Assembly: GCA_001797335.1 (NCBI GenBank)
Contig: MGPE01000002.1
Span: forward strand, 48,248 to 112,247
From: Deltaproteobacteria bacterium GWA2_38_16
GTDB lineage: Bacteria > Bdellovibrionota > JACOXK01 > 2-02-FULL-40-11
Direction: 5' to 3'
DNA: 64,000 bases
Under the pieces are notes generated by a model. That model did not search any database. It was not told where the DNA came from and was given only the letters and a program-made list of their open reading frames with translations. Position 1 is the first letter of the stretch. Every line of letters begins with the position of its first letter. Position numbers and translations under genes: made by a program. Positions 53,885 through 61,156 of this stretch are shown here, one piece after another.

Positions 53885-55110
53885 CAAAATTAAACAATCA
53901 TTTAAGAGAACTAAAACTTCTTATTTTAAGCATGGTTATTTTCATTTTAAGTATCTTTGCTACTACCTATGCCGATATCCCCATTGGAAATAATCGTGTC
54001 AAAGAACAACTCGATGATTTTTTTCAACCCTCCATCATGAAAGCCCAGTTGTATCTTCAAAATACAGTCGACGCTGGAAGACAAGGCATGGTTTCTAGAA
54101 AAAATATTGAAAGTGGCACTGTAGCGGTATTTAGATATGGAAATCAAAAAGCCTCGGGAGGATTTTTCCCTGCAACAGCTTGGGCCACACGAGAAATTGA
54201 ACGCGTCATCCGAGAACACTGGGAAGATGGTGGTATTGACCCTGATATTGCAGATGAAGATTTAACCCCTGAAGAAAAAGCTCAAAAAGATCAACTCACT
54301 TTAGATGCCCGAAAAGTAGTAGGATATACGGTAGGCGAACAAAAACGCTTTTTAACCAAAGCATGGGCAGAAAAACAAAAAGAATTGGGAAGAGAGCTCT
54401 CTGAAGATGAAAAAGAAAAAATTAAATCTGTTATTGTCAAAAATTTTCCCTTAAAAACAGACACCCAAACCGATGAAACTGAAGGTATTGCCATTGTTAA
54501 TAATACGTCTATTTACAAGGTACATGAAATTTTTTCTCAAAAGGGAAAATACAGTAGCTATCTTCCAGAGTTTTTCTTATTCTCACACGCCCTAACACCC
54601 GAAGAACTTTCAGCTAGAAAATTAAAATTAAATCCCTTTGAATCCTTTCTGTTTGCTCGTTTTTACATTGCCAATATGACGGTAGACTATACCGATTTTA
54701 ATGAATCCAAGCAAAGTTTTAGAGATGTCATCTTAAACACTCCTGAAGGAAAAACCAAAGTTGTTATTCCCGTCATTACCGAAGCCTGGACGATTGATCC
54801 CAGATTCACAGACGATGGAAAATTTGTCCCTGTACTAGATGAAAAAACAGGAAAAATTATTGGGCATAATGGAAAATTTGGGCACAATAATATTTTAGTC
54901 ATGGATGGCTATCTGGAAACAGAGCCCTATATTGCCAAAGATGAAAAAGGGTTTGAGTTTGTCGATGAATCCAGAGTACTGGCCATTTATCATACCTACA
55001 CCCGAATCGATCCTTATTATAGAGATCTCACAGGGCTTACCGATATGTTCAGAGAAGCTGAAGGACGCAGATTCATGGAAAAAATGGTTTCTGTGATCCA
55101 AAAGTATTAG
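53881..55110 (+). CDS. Exported SRPBCC-like protein, paralogue 1 (409 residues)
   Basis: The start is GTG 53881, overlapping the previous stop. A signal peptide (LLILSMVIFILSIFATTYAD) precedes a helical segment and then a domain (GIAIVNNTSIYKVHEIFSQK, SYLPEFFLFSHALTPEELSA, ending ILVMDGYLETEPYIAKDEKG) that aligns by eye with the next gene and with the START-like region of the protein at 45541-46215. The ligand is unknown. Confidence 0.6.
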   Translation: MTKLNNHLRELKLLILSMVIFILSIFATTYADIPIGNNRVKEQLDDFFQPSIMKAQLYLQNTVDAGRQGMVSRKNIESGTVAVFRYGNQKASGGFFPATAWATREIERVIREHWEDGGIDPDIADEDLTPEEKAQKDQLTLDARKVVGYTVGEQKRFLTKAWAEKQKELGRELSEDEKEKIKSVIVKNFPLKTDTQTDETEGIAIVNNTSIYKVHEIFSQKGKYSSYLPEFFLFSHALTPEELSARKLKLNPFESFLFARFYIANMTVDYTDFNESKQSFRDVILNTPEGKTKVVIPVITEAWTIDPRFTDDGKFVPVLDEKTGKIIGHNGKFGHNNILVMDGYLETEPYIAKDEKGFEFVDESRVLAIYHTYTRIDPYYRDLTGLTDMFREAEGRRFMEKMVSVIQKY

Positions 55111-55127
55111 GGAGAGCGTTTATTTTC

Positions 55128-56027
55128 ATGAAGCAATTTGCCCTCAAGTGTTTTATGATTGTCTTATCAACATGGGGGCGCGAGGGTTTTGCTGCTTCCT
55201 CCCAAAATCTCATCCAATACAAAAATAGCCTCTTCATGCATCGTCCTACATTTATTGAAGAGCTCTACGAAACTCAGCAAATTTTAACCTCTAAAAATAC
55301 TTTTAATCGAAGAGACATTGAAGAGGGAGCCATCCCCATTGAACTCTTTCAAAAAACATACTATTCCCCTCAAGAAATCTACCGACTGGCGAAAGAAACA
55401 ATAGAAGAATCTGAAAACAATGGAGAAAATCTATCCGATCCCCAAAAACAGGCTTTGGTTCAAACCCTGTTTCAAGAATATTCAAATACCATAGATTCCC
55501 AAGTCATGGAGGGAGTCGCTCTGGCCATTGCCCCTGCTTCTATAGATAAGATTTTTAGTGCTTTTTCAAGACTTGAAGACTTTAAGCGATATGTGCCCAA
55601 TGTTTTTTTAGAAAGCTCACATCTAACCCTGGATCAGCTTAAAAAGAGACGTATTGTAAAACTCGAAAATATTGAATATCAGTTTTCAAAAGTAAAGATT
55701 GCTTCTGTTGAATTCACTCATACCCTTCGATATGAAATTACCCGAGAAGAAAAACCTAAACAGCGCATTACCGTTGCTTGGGAAATAGACCCTCTCTTTG
55801 AAAGAGATAGAGAATTCTCTCAAAAAGGCGTTCTCATGAACAATGGCCTTTTTATCATTGAGCCTTATGACGCCCATCGTTCTATTATTTTATATCAAGT
55901 ATATATTAAGGTAGATCCTTTAAATGCGATAATGAGAATTTTTTCAGACATTTTTAAAGAAAGTGAGGCTAAGGCCGTGATTCATGCTTTGGCCAATGCC
56001 ATGAGAATGGAGGCTCAAAAACCATGA
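55128..56027 (+). CDS. Exported SRPBCC-like protein, paralogue 2 (299 residues)
   Basis: GGAGAG precedes the ATG. The signal peptide is followed by GVALAIAPASIDKIFSAFSR, FKRYVPNVFLESSHLTLDQL and ITVAWEIDPLFERDREFSQK, the same order of elements as in the preceding gene (VHEIFSQKGKY, EAWTIDPRFTDDGKF). The two are clear paralogues, this one shorter. It overlaps the following gene as ATGA (56024-56027). Confidence 0.6.
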   Translation: MKQFALKCFMIVLSTWGREGFAASSQNLIQYKNSLFMHRPTFIEELYETQQILTSKNTFNRRDIEEGAIPIELFQKTYYSPQEIYRLAKETIEESENNGENLSDPQKQALVQTLFQEYSNTIDSQVMEGVALAIAPASIDKIFSAFSRLEDFKRYVPNVFLESSHLTLDQLKKRRIVKLENIEYQFSKVKIASVEFTHTLRYEITREEKPKQRITVAWEIDPLFERDREFSQKGVLMNNGLFIIEPYDAHRSIILYQVYIKVDPLNAIMRIFSDIFKESEAKAVIHALANAMRMEAQKP

Positions 56028-56362
56028 AACTATTTATTTTTATTTTTACTGCGCTAACCTTTTTATATTTTACGGTGTCTCATGCACAAGAGAAAACACT
56101 TAAACCCTCTCCTCAATTTGCAGCTGGCGAGGTACTCCTAAAATTTAAACCCAAAACCCCTAAACGCATTATCTTAGCCCTAAAAGAATCTTTAAAAGTC
56201 ACGGAAGAACACTACACCAAAAGCATTGATCTCTATCATTGGAAAGGAAATTTTGACACAGAAACCGCCATTCAAAAACTTCAAAAATCCAAACATGTCC
56301 TCTACGCCGAACCCAACTACAAAGTCCAAATTCAAAAGAAAAAGAAAATCGAAACCCATTAG
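56024..56362 (+). CDS. Stand-alone subtilase prodomain (fervidolysin N-terminal/I9-like)
   Basis: The 112-residue product has a signal peptide (LFIFIFTALTFLYFTVSHAQ) and then only a propeptide-type domain: AAGEVLLKFKPKTPKRIILA, followed by IQKLQKSKHVLYAEPNYKVQ. In subtilases of the fervidolysin type this domain precedes the protease and inhibits it. Here no protease follows, and the gene ends in a lysine-rich tail. A free propeptide could inhibit or chaperone a protease encoded elsewhere; this is inference. Confidence 0.7.
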   Translation: MKLFIFIFTALTFLYFTVSHAQEKTLKPSPQFAAGEVLLKFKPKTPKRIILALKESLKVTEEHYTKSIDLYHWKGNFDTETAIQKLQKSKHVLYAEPNYKVQIQKKKKIETH

Positions 56363-56404
56363 TGACGATTTTGGGCACTTGTAGAAAAGTTTCTCACCTT
56401 TTTT

Positions 56405-56490
56405 AAGCTTAGAGAATTTATAACTCATTGATATTACAGCTATTATTCTATCTTCATGGCTGGCATAAAATTTGTATACTCTCTAAGCTT
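56405..56490. repeat. 11-base inverted repeat around a sigma-54-like site
   Basis: AAGCTTAGAGA (56405-56415) and TCTCTAAGCTT (56480-56490) are perfect complements 64 bases apart, enclosing the promoter-like site at 56461-56476. It may be a regulator-binding pair or a looped structure; significance is uncertain. Confidence 0.4.
56461..56476 (+). promoter_or_regulatory. Sigma-54-like site upstream of the 107-residue protein
   Basis: TGGCAT-N5-TTGTA has GG ten bases from G-T instead of G-C, one mismatch at the -12 position. Its distance to the ATG (46 bases) equals that of the other sigma-54 sites in this window (45-48 bases). Confidence 0.5.
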
Positions 56491-56506
56491 GCAAGGAGTA
56501 CGTAAC

Positions 56507-56830
56507 ATGAAGCGTTTTTTGACTATTTTTGGAATTACCATTGCCGTCTTTTTGCTATCGATTGGAGCCCTACGCCAAAGCATGGCTCAGCATGAAAAGC
56601 TGGCCAAAGCGTATGTTACTGAAGGACTTTATGATGAAGCGCTTCAGGAGTATCATCATTTTTCTACAACAACGGCTCTTTTTAAATCGACCATTCGGCT
56701 CTTTGGAGAATTTAATGCTTTTTTAGCCATTGTGGGACTTTTCTTTATTGCGGGAGGATTTTTGATTAAAAAACCTTTGTCCAAAAATCACGTTAATCGC
56801 ATTCGCATTACCAAAAATCTTAATACCTAA
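56507..56830 (+). CDS. Two-helix membrane protein (107 residues), Tad-associated
   Basis: AAGGAG lies ten bases before ATG 56507. The product has an N-terminal helix (FLTIFGITIAVFLLSIGAL), a cytoplasmic or periplasmic middle with a TPR-like pattern (LAKAYVTEGLYDEALQEYHH) and a second helix (FNAFLAIVGLFFIAGGFLI). No family was recognised. It precedes the T2SSF genes and has its own sigma-54-like site. Confidence 0.55.
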   Translation: MKRFLTIFGITIAVFLLSIGALRQSMAQHEKLAKAYVTEGLYDEALQEYHHFSTTTALFKSTIRLFGEFNAFLAIVGLFFIAGGFLIKKPLSKNHVNRIRITKNLNT

Positions 56831-56832
56831 TC

Positions 56833-56848
56833 TGGCATAGTATTTGCT
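56833..56848 (+). promoter_or_regulatory. Sigma-54 promoter of the TadB/TadC genes
   Basis: TGGCAT-N5-TTGCT has GG (56834-56835) and GC (56846-56847) ten bases apart. The ATG at 56875 follows, with GGAGGG just before it. Confidence 0.75.
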
Positions 56849-56874
56849 TAATCCCTTTCCAGGAGGGAAAAGGG

Positions 56875-57483
56875 ATGTTTTGGGTCCATATTATTTTAAT
56901 TTTGTTCATCGGCACACTTGGATTTTATTTTTCTCTAAACTTAAGTCGCATTTATCTTACCCAAGAAAAGTGGATTAAGATTTATTTTAAACATCAAAAA
57001 GAAAATAAAGCACTCATAGAGGCCTTTCCAAATTTACTCCTTATTCTTTCATCTTTTTTAAAATCTGGCCAAGCCCTGCCTCAGGCTTTACAGCATATGG
57101 CCAAAACTAAAACAGGCCTTTTACTCTATCAATCGCTTTCACGACCGACGGAAAACACGTATGTTCATTTTTTAAAAATATGCACCACGCTATCTCTTAA
57201 AAATGGCATCTCTCTTTCCCCCATTTTAAAAAGACTCTCAGAGTTAAGCCAACAACAACTGGAGTTTTCTCAAAAAATAAAAACACTCTCTTTTCCTCTG
57301 CGCGCCCAGGCTACGATCGCCATTCTTCTCCCCTGGTGTGTCATGGCTCTTTTTGCCATCATCGATCCCCATATCATTACCCAAGCAGCGGACGGATTTT
57401 ATGGAGCGGTCGGTTTTTCGTCCGCCCTGGCTTTAGAAATCGTAGCAATCATTTGGATAAAAAGGATTTTAAAATCATCATGA
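56875..57483 (+). CDS. TadB-like T2SSF inner-membrane platform protein, short
   Basis: The 202-residue protein has an N-terminal membrane helix, a T2SSF cytoplasmic domain (ALIEAFPNLLLILSSFLKSG, QALPQALQHMAK) and a C-terminal membrane pair (ATIAILLPWCVMALFAIIDP). TadB proteins are normally about 300 residues; this one lacks much of the N-terminal region. It should form the pilus assembly platform with TadC. Its stop overlaps the TadC-like ATG. Confidence 0.75.
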   Translation: MFWVHIILILFIGTLGFYFSLNLSRIYLTQEKWIKIYFKHQKENKALIEAFPNLLLILSSFLKSGQALPQALQHMAKTKTGLLLYQSLSRPTENTYVHFLKICTTLSLKNGISLSPILKRLSELSQQQLEFSQKIKTLSFPLRAQATIAILLPWCVMALFAIIDPHIITQAADGFYGAVGFSSALALEIVAIIWIKRILKSS

Positions 57484-57932
57484 CCATAGAGCTTCTCATT
57501 GAATTTTCTTTATGGCTAGAACTGTTGGCCCTCTCTTTAGAAGCAGGATTAGATTTTACAAGTTCTCTAAAAGAACTTACTAAACTTACTTCCACCTCTC
57601 TTCTCCATCCCACCTTTATGTTAATGCTTTCTCATTTAGAGTTAGGAAAACCAAAACAAGAAGTTCTCAAAACTATACAAAAACAATTTCCCCACCCTCT
57701 CATTGAAACGTTTTGCCAAACGCTTCTTTTTGGATGGCAACAAGGCATTGGAATTAGCCCTCTTCTCAAAGAACAAGCAAGTCACATTCGAACCGTCACC
57801 TATTTTCAACTTGAAAAAAATATTCAAAAAAACCAATTAAAACTTTTACTTCCCTTATTCTTACTCATTTTACCGGCTGTCATCCTGGTTATTTTAACAC
57901 CGCTCATGATTGAGCTTATTGGAAATATATAA
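57480..57932 (+). CDS. TadC-like T2SSF inner-membrane platform protein, short
   Basis: The 150-residue protein starts at ATG 57480, overlapping tadB (ATGA). The T2SSF domain begins with FSLWLELLALSLEAGLDFTS, includes LLFGWQQGIGISPLLKEQAS, and ends in a C-terminal membrane helix (LLPLFLLILPAVILVILTPL). It is about half the length of usual TadC. An upstream extension to 57336 in this frame is a shadow of tadB. Confidence 0.72.
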   Translation: MTIELLIEFSLWLELLALSLEAGLDFTSSLKELTKLTSTSLLHPTFMLMLSHLELGKPKQEVLKTIQKQFPHPLIETFCQTLLFGWQQGIGISPLLKEQASHIRTVTYFQLEKNIQKNQLKLLLPLFLLILPAVILVILTPLMIELIGNI

Positions 57933-57945
57933 AGGAGGAAATCCC

Positions 57946-58524
57946 ATGCACCACGAAGAAGTCACATTTTCAGAAGAACTCATGAAAGAACCTTCTTGGA
58001 AAGAATGGATGAGAGAGAATCGAATGTTTTTAGCCGTCATTGGTATTTTATCTCTTCTCTCACTGATTCTTCTCCTTGAGAATCAATGGAATGGTCCTAG
58101 CACAGAAAAAGTCATTGCCCCACTTCAAGAACCCTTACCTCAAAGACCAACGCCCAAACCAAAACTTTTGAAAAAAAACCACACTCAAAATCCTATTGAC
58201 GAGGCTAAAGAATTATTTTTATCTTCTCAAACACAAAAGGCGATTGCTCTACTTTTGAAAATAGCCAAAGAGAATTCCGACTCAACGCTCCAAGAAGAAG
58301 CTTCAACTTTGGCCAAGCGCTACTATCACATTCAAGAAGAACAGGAAAAAATAAAAAAATATTATCTTCAAGGATATGTTTTATTTTTAAATTATCCTAA
58401 AGAAGCATGTGATGAGTGGGCTAAAGTGCTCACTTCATCTCTCACAGAAGATCCTTATTATGAAAAAGCGCAAAAAAGATGGAAGGAAAATTGCACGAGT
58501 CGCATGAATCTCATTGAAAGGTAA
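57946..58524 (+). CDS. Single-pass TPR-like protein (192 residues), Tad-associated
   Basis: AAAGGAGG lies nine bases before ATG 57946. A cytoplasmic start is followed by one membrane helix (MFLAVIGILSLLSLILLLEN), a proline-rich linker and TPR-like helices (AKELFLSSQTQKAIALLLKI, ILFLNYPKEACDEWAKVLTS-like segment). It resembles the TPR proteins (TadD-like role) that accompany Tad clusters, but no family was assigned. Its end overlaps the convergent kinase gene by 14 bases. Confidence 0.6.
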   Translation: MHHEEVTFSEELMKEPSWKEWMRENRMFLAVIGILSLLSLILLLENQWNGPSTEKVIAPLQEPLPQRPTPKPKLLKKNHTQNPIDEAKELFLSSQTQKAIALLLKIAKENSDSTLQEEASTLAKRYYHIQEEQEKIKKYYLQGYVLFLNYPKEACDEWAKVLTSSLTEDPYYEKAQKRWKENCTSRMNLIER

Positions 58525-59737
58525 CATTATTTTTTAAAATTTGATTTTCTTCAATGGCAATGGCCATTTTTTTTGCTTGTTTAAGAATGGGATTAGACAC
58601 AGTAAGCATGTATTTTCCTGTGGGAAGAGAGGCGCGAATGAGAGGAGTCGTACCCACGTAAGTGTTTTCCACATAGACCTCTCCCCAGGGCTTGGCATTT
58701 AGGGTAAGATAACCTTTGGGGGAAAAAGCCGGCGGCCTGCTCCCAAAGAATATGCATATAAATAAAAGCACCCCAATGCTTAAAGATGAGAGTATCTTAT
58801 CTATTCCTAAAGACACGCTATCAAATTCCCCTGCGAGGAATTTGCGCTCCCTCTCGGACTCGCTCTCCTGCGGAACCATGCCCGCTCGTCCTGCGAGAGG
58901 GTCTTTCAGAATAGATAAGACACCCTCATCTCTTAGAATGAGTGTTCTTTTGGGTTTCCACGGAATATATGTCTTCAGAAACTGTGCAAATTCTCTCTGA
59001 GTGACAAAACTTTGTTTGCGCTTCACTTCTTGAAGCAGCGCCTCTTCAAATTCCTCACACGTTTGAAATCTCTCTGAAGCCAATTCCGTCAATCCTCTCT
59101 TTAAATACTCCACCTTCTCTGCCAATAGTTCCTGCAAAACCACCGCCAAGGAATAAAGATCACTGGCATAGGTGAGTATTTCTTTTCGACGCTGCTCAGG
59201 AGACATATACGACTCTTTTCCTTTTAAAAATTGAGTCGGTTCCAAAGAAGCCGATTGAAGCTTGGCCACTCCAAAATCTGTCAGCTTCACTTCCCCTGCT
59301 TTAGACAATAAAATATTTGAGGGGCTAATATCCCGATGTAAAACCCCTTTTTTATGTGCATATGAAAGCCCTTTTAAAATCTCTAACCCAATATAAAGCA
59401 CAAAGGACTCTGGAATCGCCCCTGCTTTTTCAATCAAATCTAAAAGACTTCCCCCTTCCACATATTCCATAGCTAAAAAATATCCAGAATTGGATTTCCC
59501 AAAATCATACACCTGCACAATGTGGGAGTGATTAAGGAGAGACATAATTTTAGCTTCATTTAAGAAAGAGTCCACCCAGCGAGGATCATGTTCATAATGC
59601 TCTAAAATTTTTTTAATGACGACAGGCCGAGTAAATCCCTCTGAAGTAAACATGGCCTTATAAATATGAGCCATGCCTCCGGTGGAAAGAAGTTCTAAGA
59701 CCTGATAGCGAGAACCAAAATTATTTTTTTTGTTCAT
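58511..59737 (-). CDS. Ser/Thr protein kinase with PEGA domain, interrupted by palindromic element
   Basis: The 408-residue protein starts at ATG 59737. Kinase domain, about residues 8-250: glycine loop LSTGGMAHIYKA, lysine in VVIKKIL, HRD in GVLHRDISPSNILLS, DFG in KLTDFGVAKL, and YMSPEQRR. Residues about 269-318 come from element copy B, inserted between kinase domain and membrane helix. A membrane segment (SIGVLLFICIFFGSRPP) then leads to a periplasmic PEGA domain (LTLNAKPWGEVYVENTYVGT). It is divergent from cbs and faces the Tad cluster; a role in regulating the pilus or cyclic di-GMP genes is inference. Confidence 0.9.
   Translation of the reverse strand: MNKKNNFGSRYQVLELLSTGGMAHIYKAMFTSEGFTRPVVIKKILEHYEHDPRWVDSFLNEAKIMSLLNHSHIVQVYDFGKSNSGYFLAMEYVEGGSLLDLIEKAGAIPESFVLYIGLEILKGLSYAHKKGVLHRDISPSNILLSKAGEVKLTDFGVAKLQSASLEPTQFLKGKESYMSPEQRRKEILTYASDLYSLAVVLQELLAEKVEYLKRGLTELASERFQTCEEFEEALLQEVKRKQSFVTQREFAQFLKTYIPWKPKRTLILRDEGVLSILKDPLAGRAGMVPQESESERERKFLAGEFDSVSLGIDKILSSLSIGVLLFICIFFGSRPPAFSPKGYLTLNAKPWGEVYVENTYVGTTPLIRASLPTGKYMLTVSNPILKQAKKMAIAIEENQILKNNVTFQ
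58784..58931. repeat. Palindromic in-frame element, copy B (inside the kinase gene)
   Basis: Core 58812-58903 matches the purL core in inverse orientation at 91 of 92 positions. Arms 58784-58811 and 58904-58931 pair at 24 of 28 positions but share no sequence with the purL arms. The kinase reads the core on the opposite strand from purL, and both frames are open. Confidence 0.9.
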
Positions 59738-59749
59738 GTGGCGGTTTCG

Positions 59750-59788
59750 TTGACACTTTCTTAAGAAAGGTATACACAAAAGTCAATG
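59750..59788 (+). promoter_or_regulatory. cbs promoter with palindromic operator, leaderless
   Basis: TTGACA (59750-59755) and TATACA (59771-59776) enclose a 15-base spacer containing the perfect 14-base palindrome CTTTCTTAAGAAAG (59756-59769). The ATG at 59786 lies nine bases after the -10 box without a ribosome binding site. Confidence 0.6.
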
Positions 59789-61156
59789 GACATTTGTAAG
59801 AATATCCTGGGAACGCTAGGCAATACCCCTATGGTTCGAATTAACCGCCTCGCCGAACATCTCGACTCTCATATTTATGCCAAAGTAGAATCTTTAAACC
59901 CTGGTGGTTCTGTAAAAGATCGCATTGGGGAATACATTATTGATGAAGCAGAAAAAAAAGGTCTCTTAAAACCCGGAGGAACTATTGTCGAAGCTACGTC
60001 TGGAAATACGGGGTTTGGTCTGGCCATTGTAGCTGCTGTCCGAGGATATAAAACTATTTTTGTAATGCCCGATAAAATGAGTCATGAAAAAATTCAAAAT
60101 CTGCGGGCATTTGGCGCCAAGGTCATTATTACGCCCACAGATGTTGCTCCCGAAGACCCAAGATCCTACTACAATGTTTCAAAACGCTTGGCCTTAGAAA
60201 CTCCCAATTCTTTTTATGCCAATCAGTATCAAAATCCCCAAAATCCAAAAGCCCATTACGAAACCACAGGCCCAGAAATTTGGAAACAAACGGAAGGAAA
60301 AATCAATGCTTTTATCTGTGGCATGGGTACCGGCGGAACGATTAGCGGTATCGGAAAATTTTTAAAAGAAAAAAATCCAAAAATAAAAATTATTGGTATT
60401 GATCCCATGGGATCTCTTTATTACGAATATTTTAAAACCAAAGAAATGGGAGAAGCCCATAGTTATAAAATTGAAGGCATTGGGGAAGATTTTCTTCCAG
60501 GAACCATGGACTTTAAATATGTTGATGATGTCATTCAAGTGACCGATAAAGAAGCTTTTCAAATGACTCGACAACTCGTCACCAAAGAAGGAATGTTTGT
60601 TGGAGGATCGAGTGGAGCGGCCATGGCAGGAGCATTAAAATATGCTCGAACTCTTAAAAAACCTGAAGATATTGTTGTTCTTCTGCCAGATTCCGGGGAT
60701 AGATATCTCAGTAAAATTTTTAATGATGACTGGATGCGTGAAAATGGTTTCTTAGAAGGACGCATCAACTTAGGAACCGCAAGAGATATTTTAGATCACA
60801 CGGGCAGTGGTAAAATCATTGTCGCTCAAAAAAGTGCCAAAGTCTTAGATCTTATTCGGCTCATGAAAGAACACAGCATTTCCCAAATCCCTGTCACCGA
60901 AGGAACCAAACTCTTAGGTCTGGTAACAGAATCTGAGCTTCTTCATTATTTATTAGATAAAGCCCACAAAGCCCAAGATTCTATTGAACCCGTGATTAGT
61001 CGAAATTTTGAACAGATTTCTTTAGATGAAAATGTGGATACAATTTCAGGTCACATTGAAAATGGAAAAGTATCCGTCGTCTATGAAAACAATAAAATTC
61101 ATGGTATTATTACTAAAATTGATCTTTTAAGTTACTACTCTGGAAAATTAAAATAA
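59786..61156 (+). CDS. cbs: Cystathionine beta-synthase
   Basis: The 456-residue PLP enzyme joins serine and homocysteine into cystathionine. The PLP lysine is in LNPGGSVKDRIGEYII, and the cofactor phosphate loop is ATSGNTGFGLA / GMGTGGTISGIGKFLK. Two CBS domains follow (about residues 330-456) and should bind an adenosyl ligand such as AdoMet, as in human CBS; the N-terminal haem domain of the animal enzyme is absent. The stop shares a base with the next start (TAATG). Confidence 0.93.
   Translation: MDICKNILGTLGNTPMVRINRLAEHLDSHIYAKVESLNPGGSVKDRIGEYIIDEAEKKGLLKPGGTIVEATSGNTGFGLAIVAAVRGYKTIFVMPDKMSHEKIQNLRAFGAKVIITPTDVAPEDPRSYYNVSKRLALETPNSFYANQYQNPQNPKAHYETTGPEIWKQTEGKINAFICGMGTGGTISGIGKFLKEKNPKIKIIGIDPMGSLYYEYFKTKEMGEAHSYKIEGIGEDFLPGTMDFKYVDDVIQVTDKEAFQMTRQLVTKEGMFVGGSSGAAMAGALKYARTLKKPEDIVVLLPDSGDRYLSKIFNDDWMRENGFLEGRINLGTARDILDHTGSGKIIVAQKSAKVLDLIRLMKEHSISQIPVTEGTKLLGLVTESELLHYLLDKAHKAQDSIEPVISRNFEQISLDENVDTISGHIENGKVSVVYENNKIHGIITKIDLLSYYSGKLK

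Noticed and set aside
57395-57427. GCGGACGG...CGTCCGC inverted repeat in the TadB-like gene
   Set aside because: It resembles the hairpin at 48214 but the arms pair poorly and the region encodes ordinary T2SSF sequence.
57336-57479. N-terminal extension of the TadC-like gene
   Set aside because: It overlaps tadB in another frame; the ATGA overlap at 57480 fits coupled translation.
58716-59000. Plus-strand ORF of 94 codons across the kinase element
   Set aside because: It is antisense to the kinase and has the same cause as the purL shadow frame.
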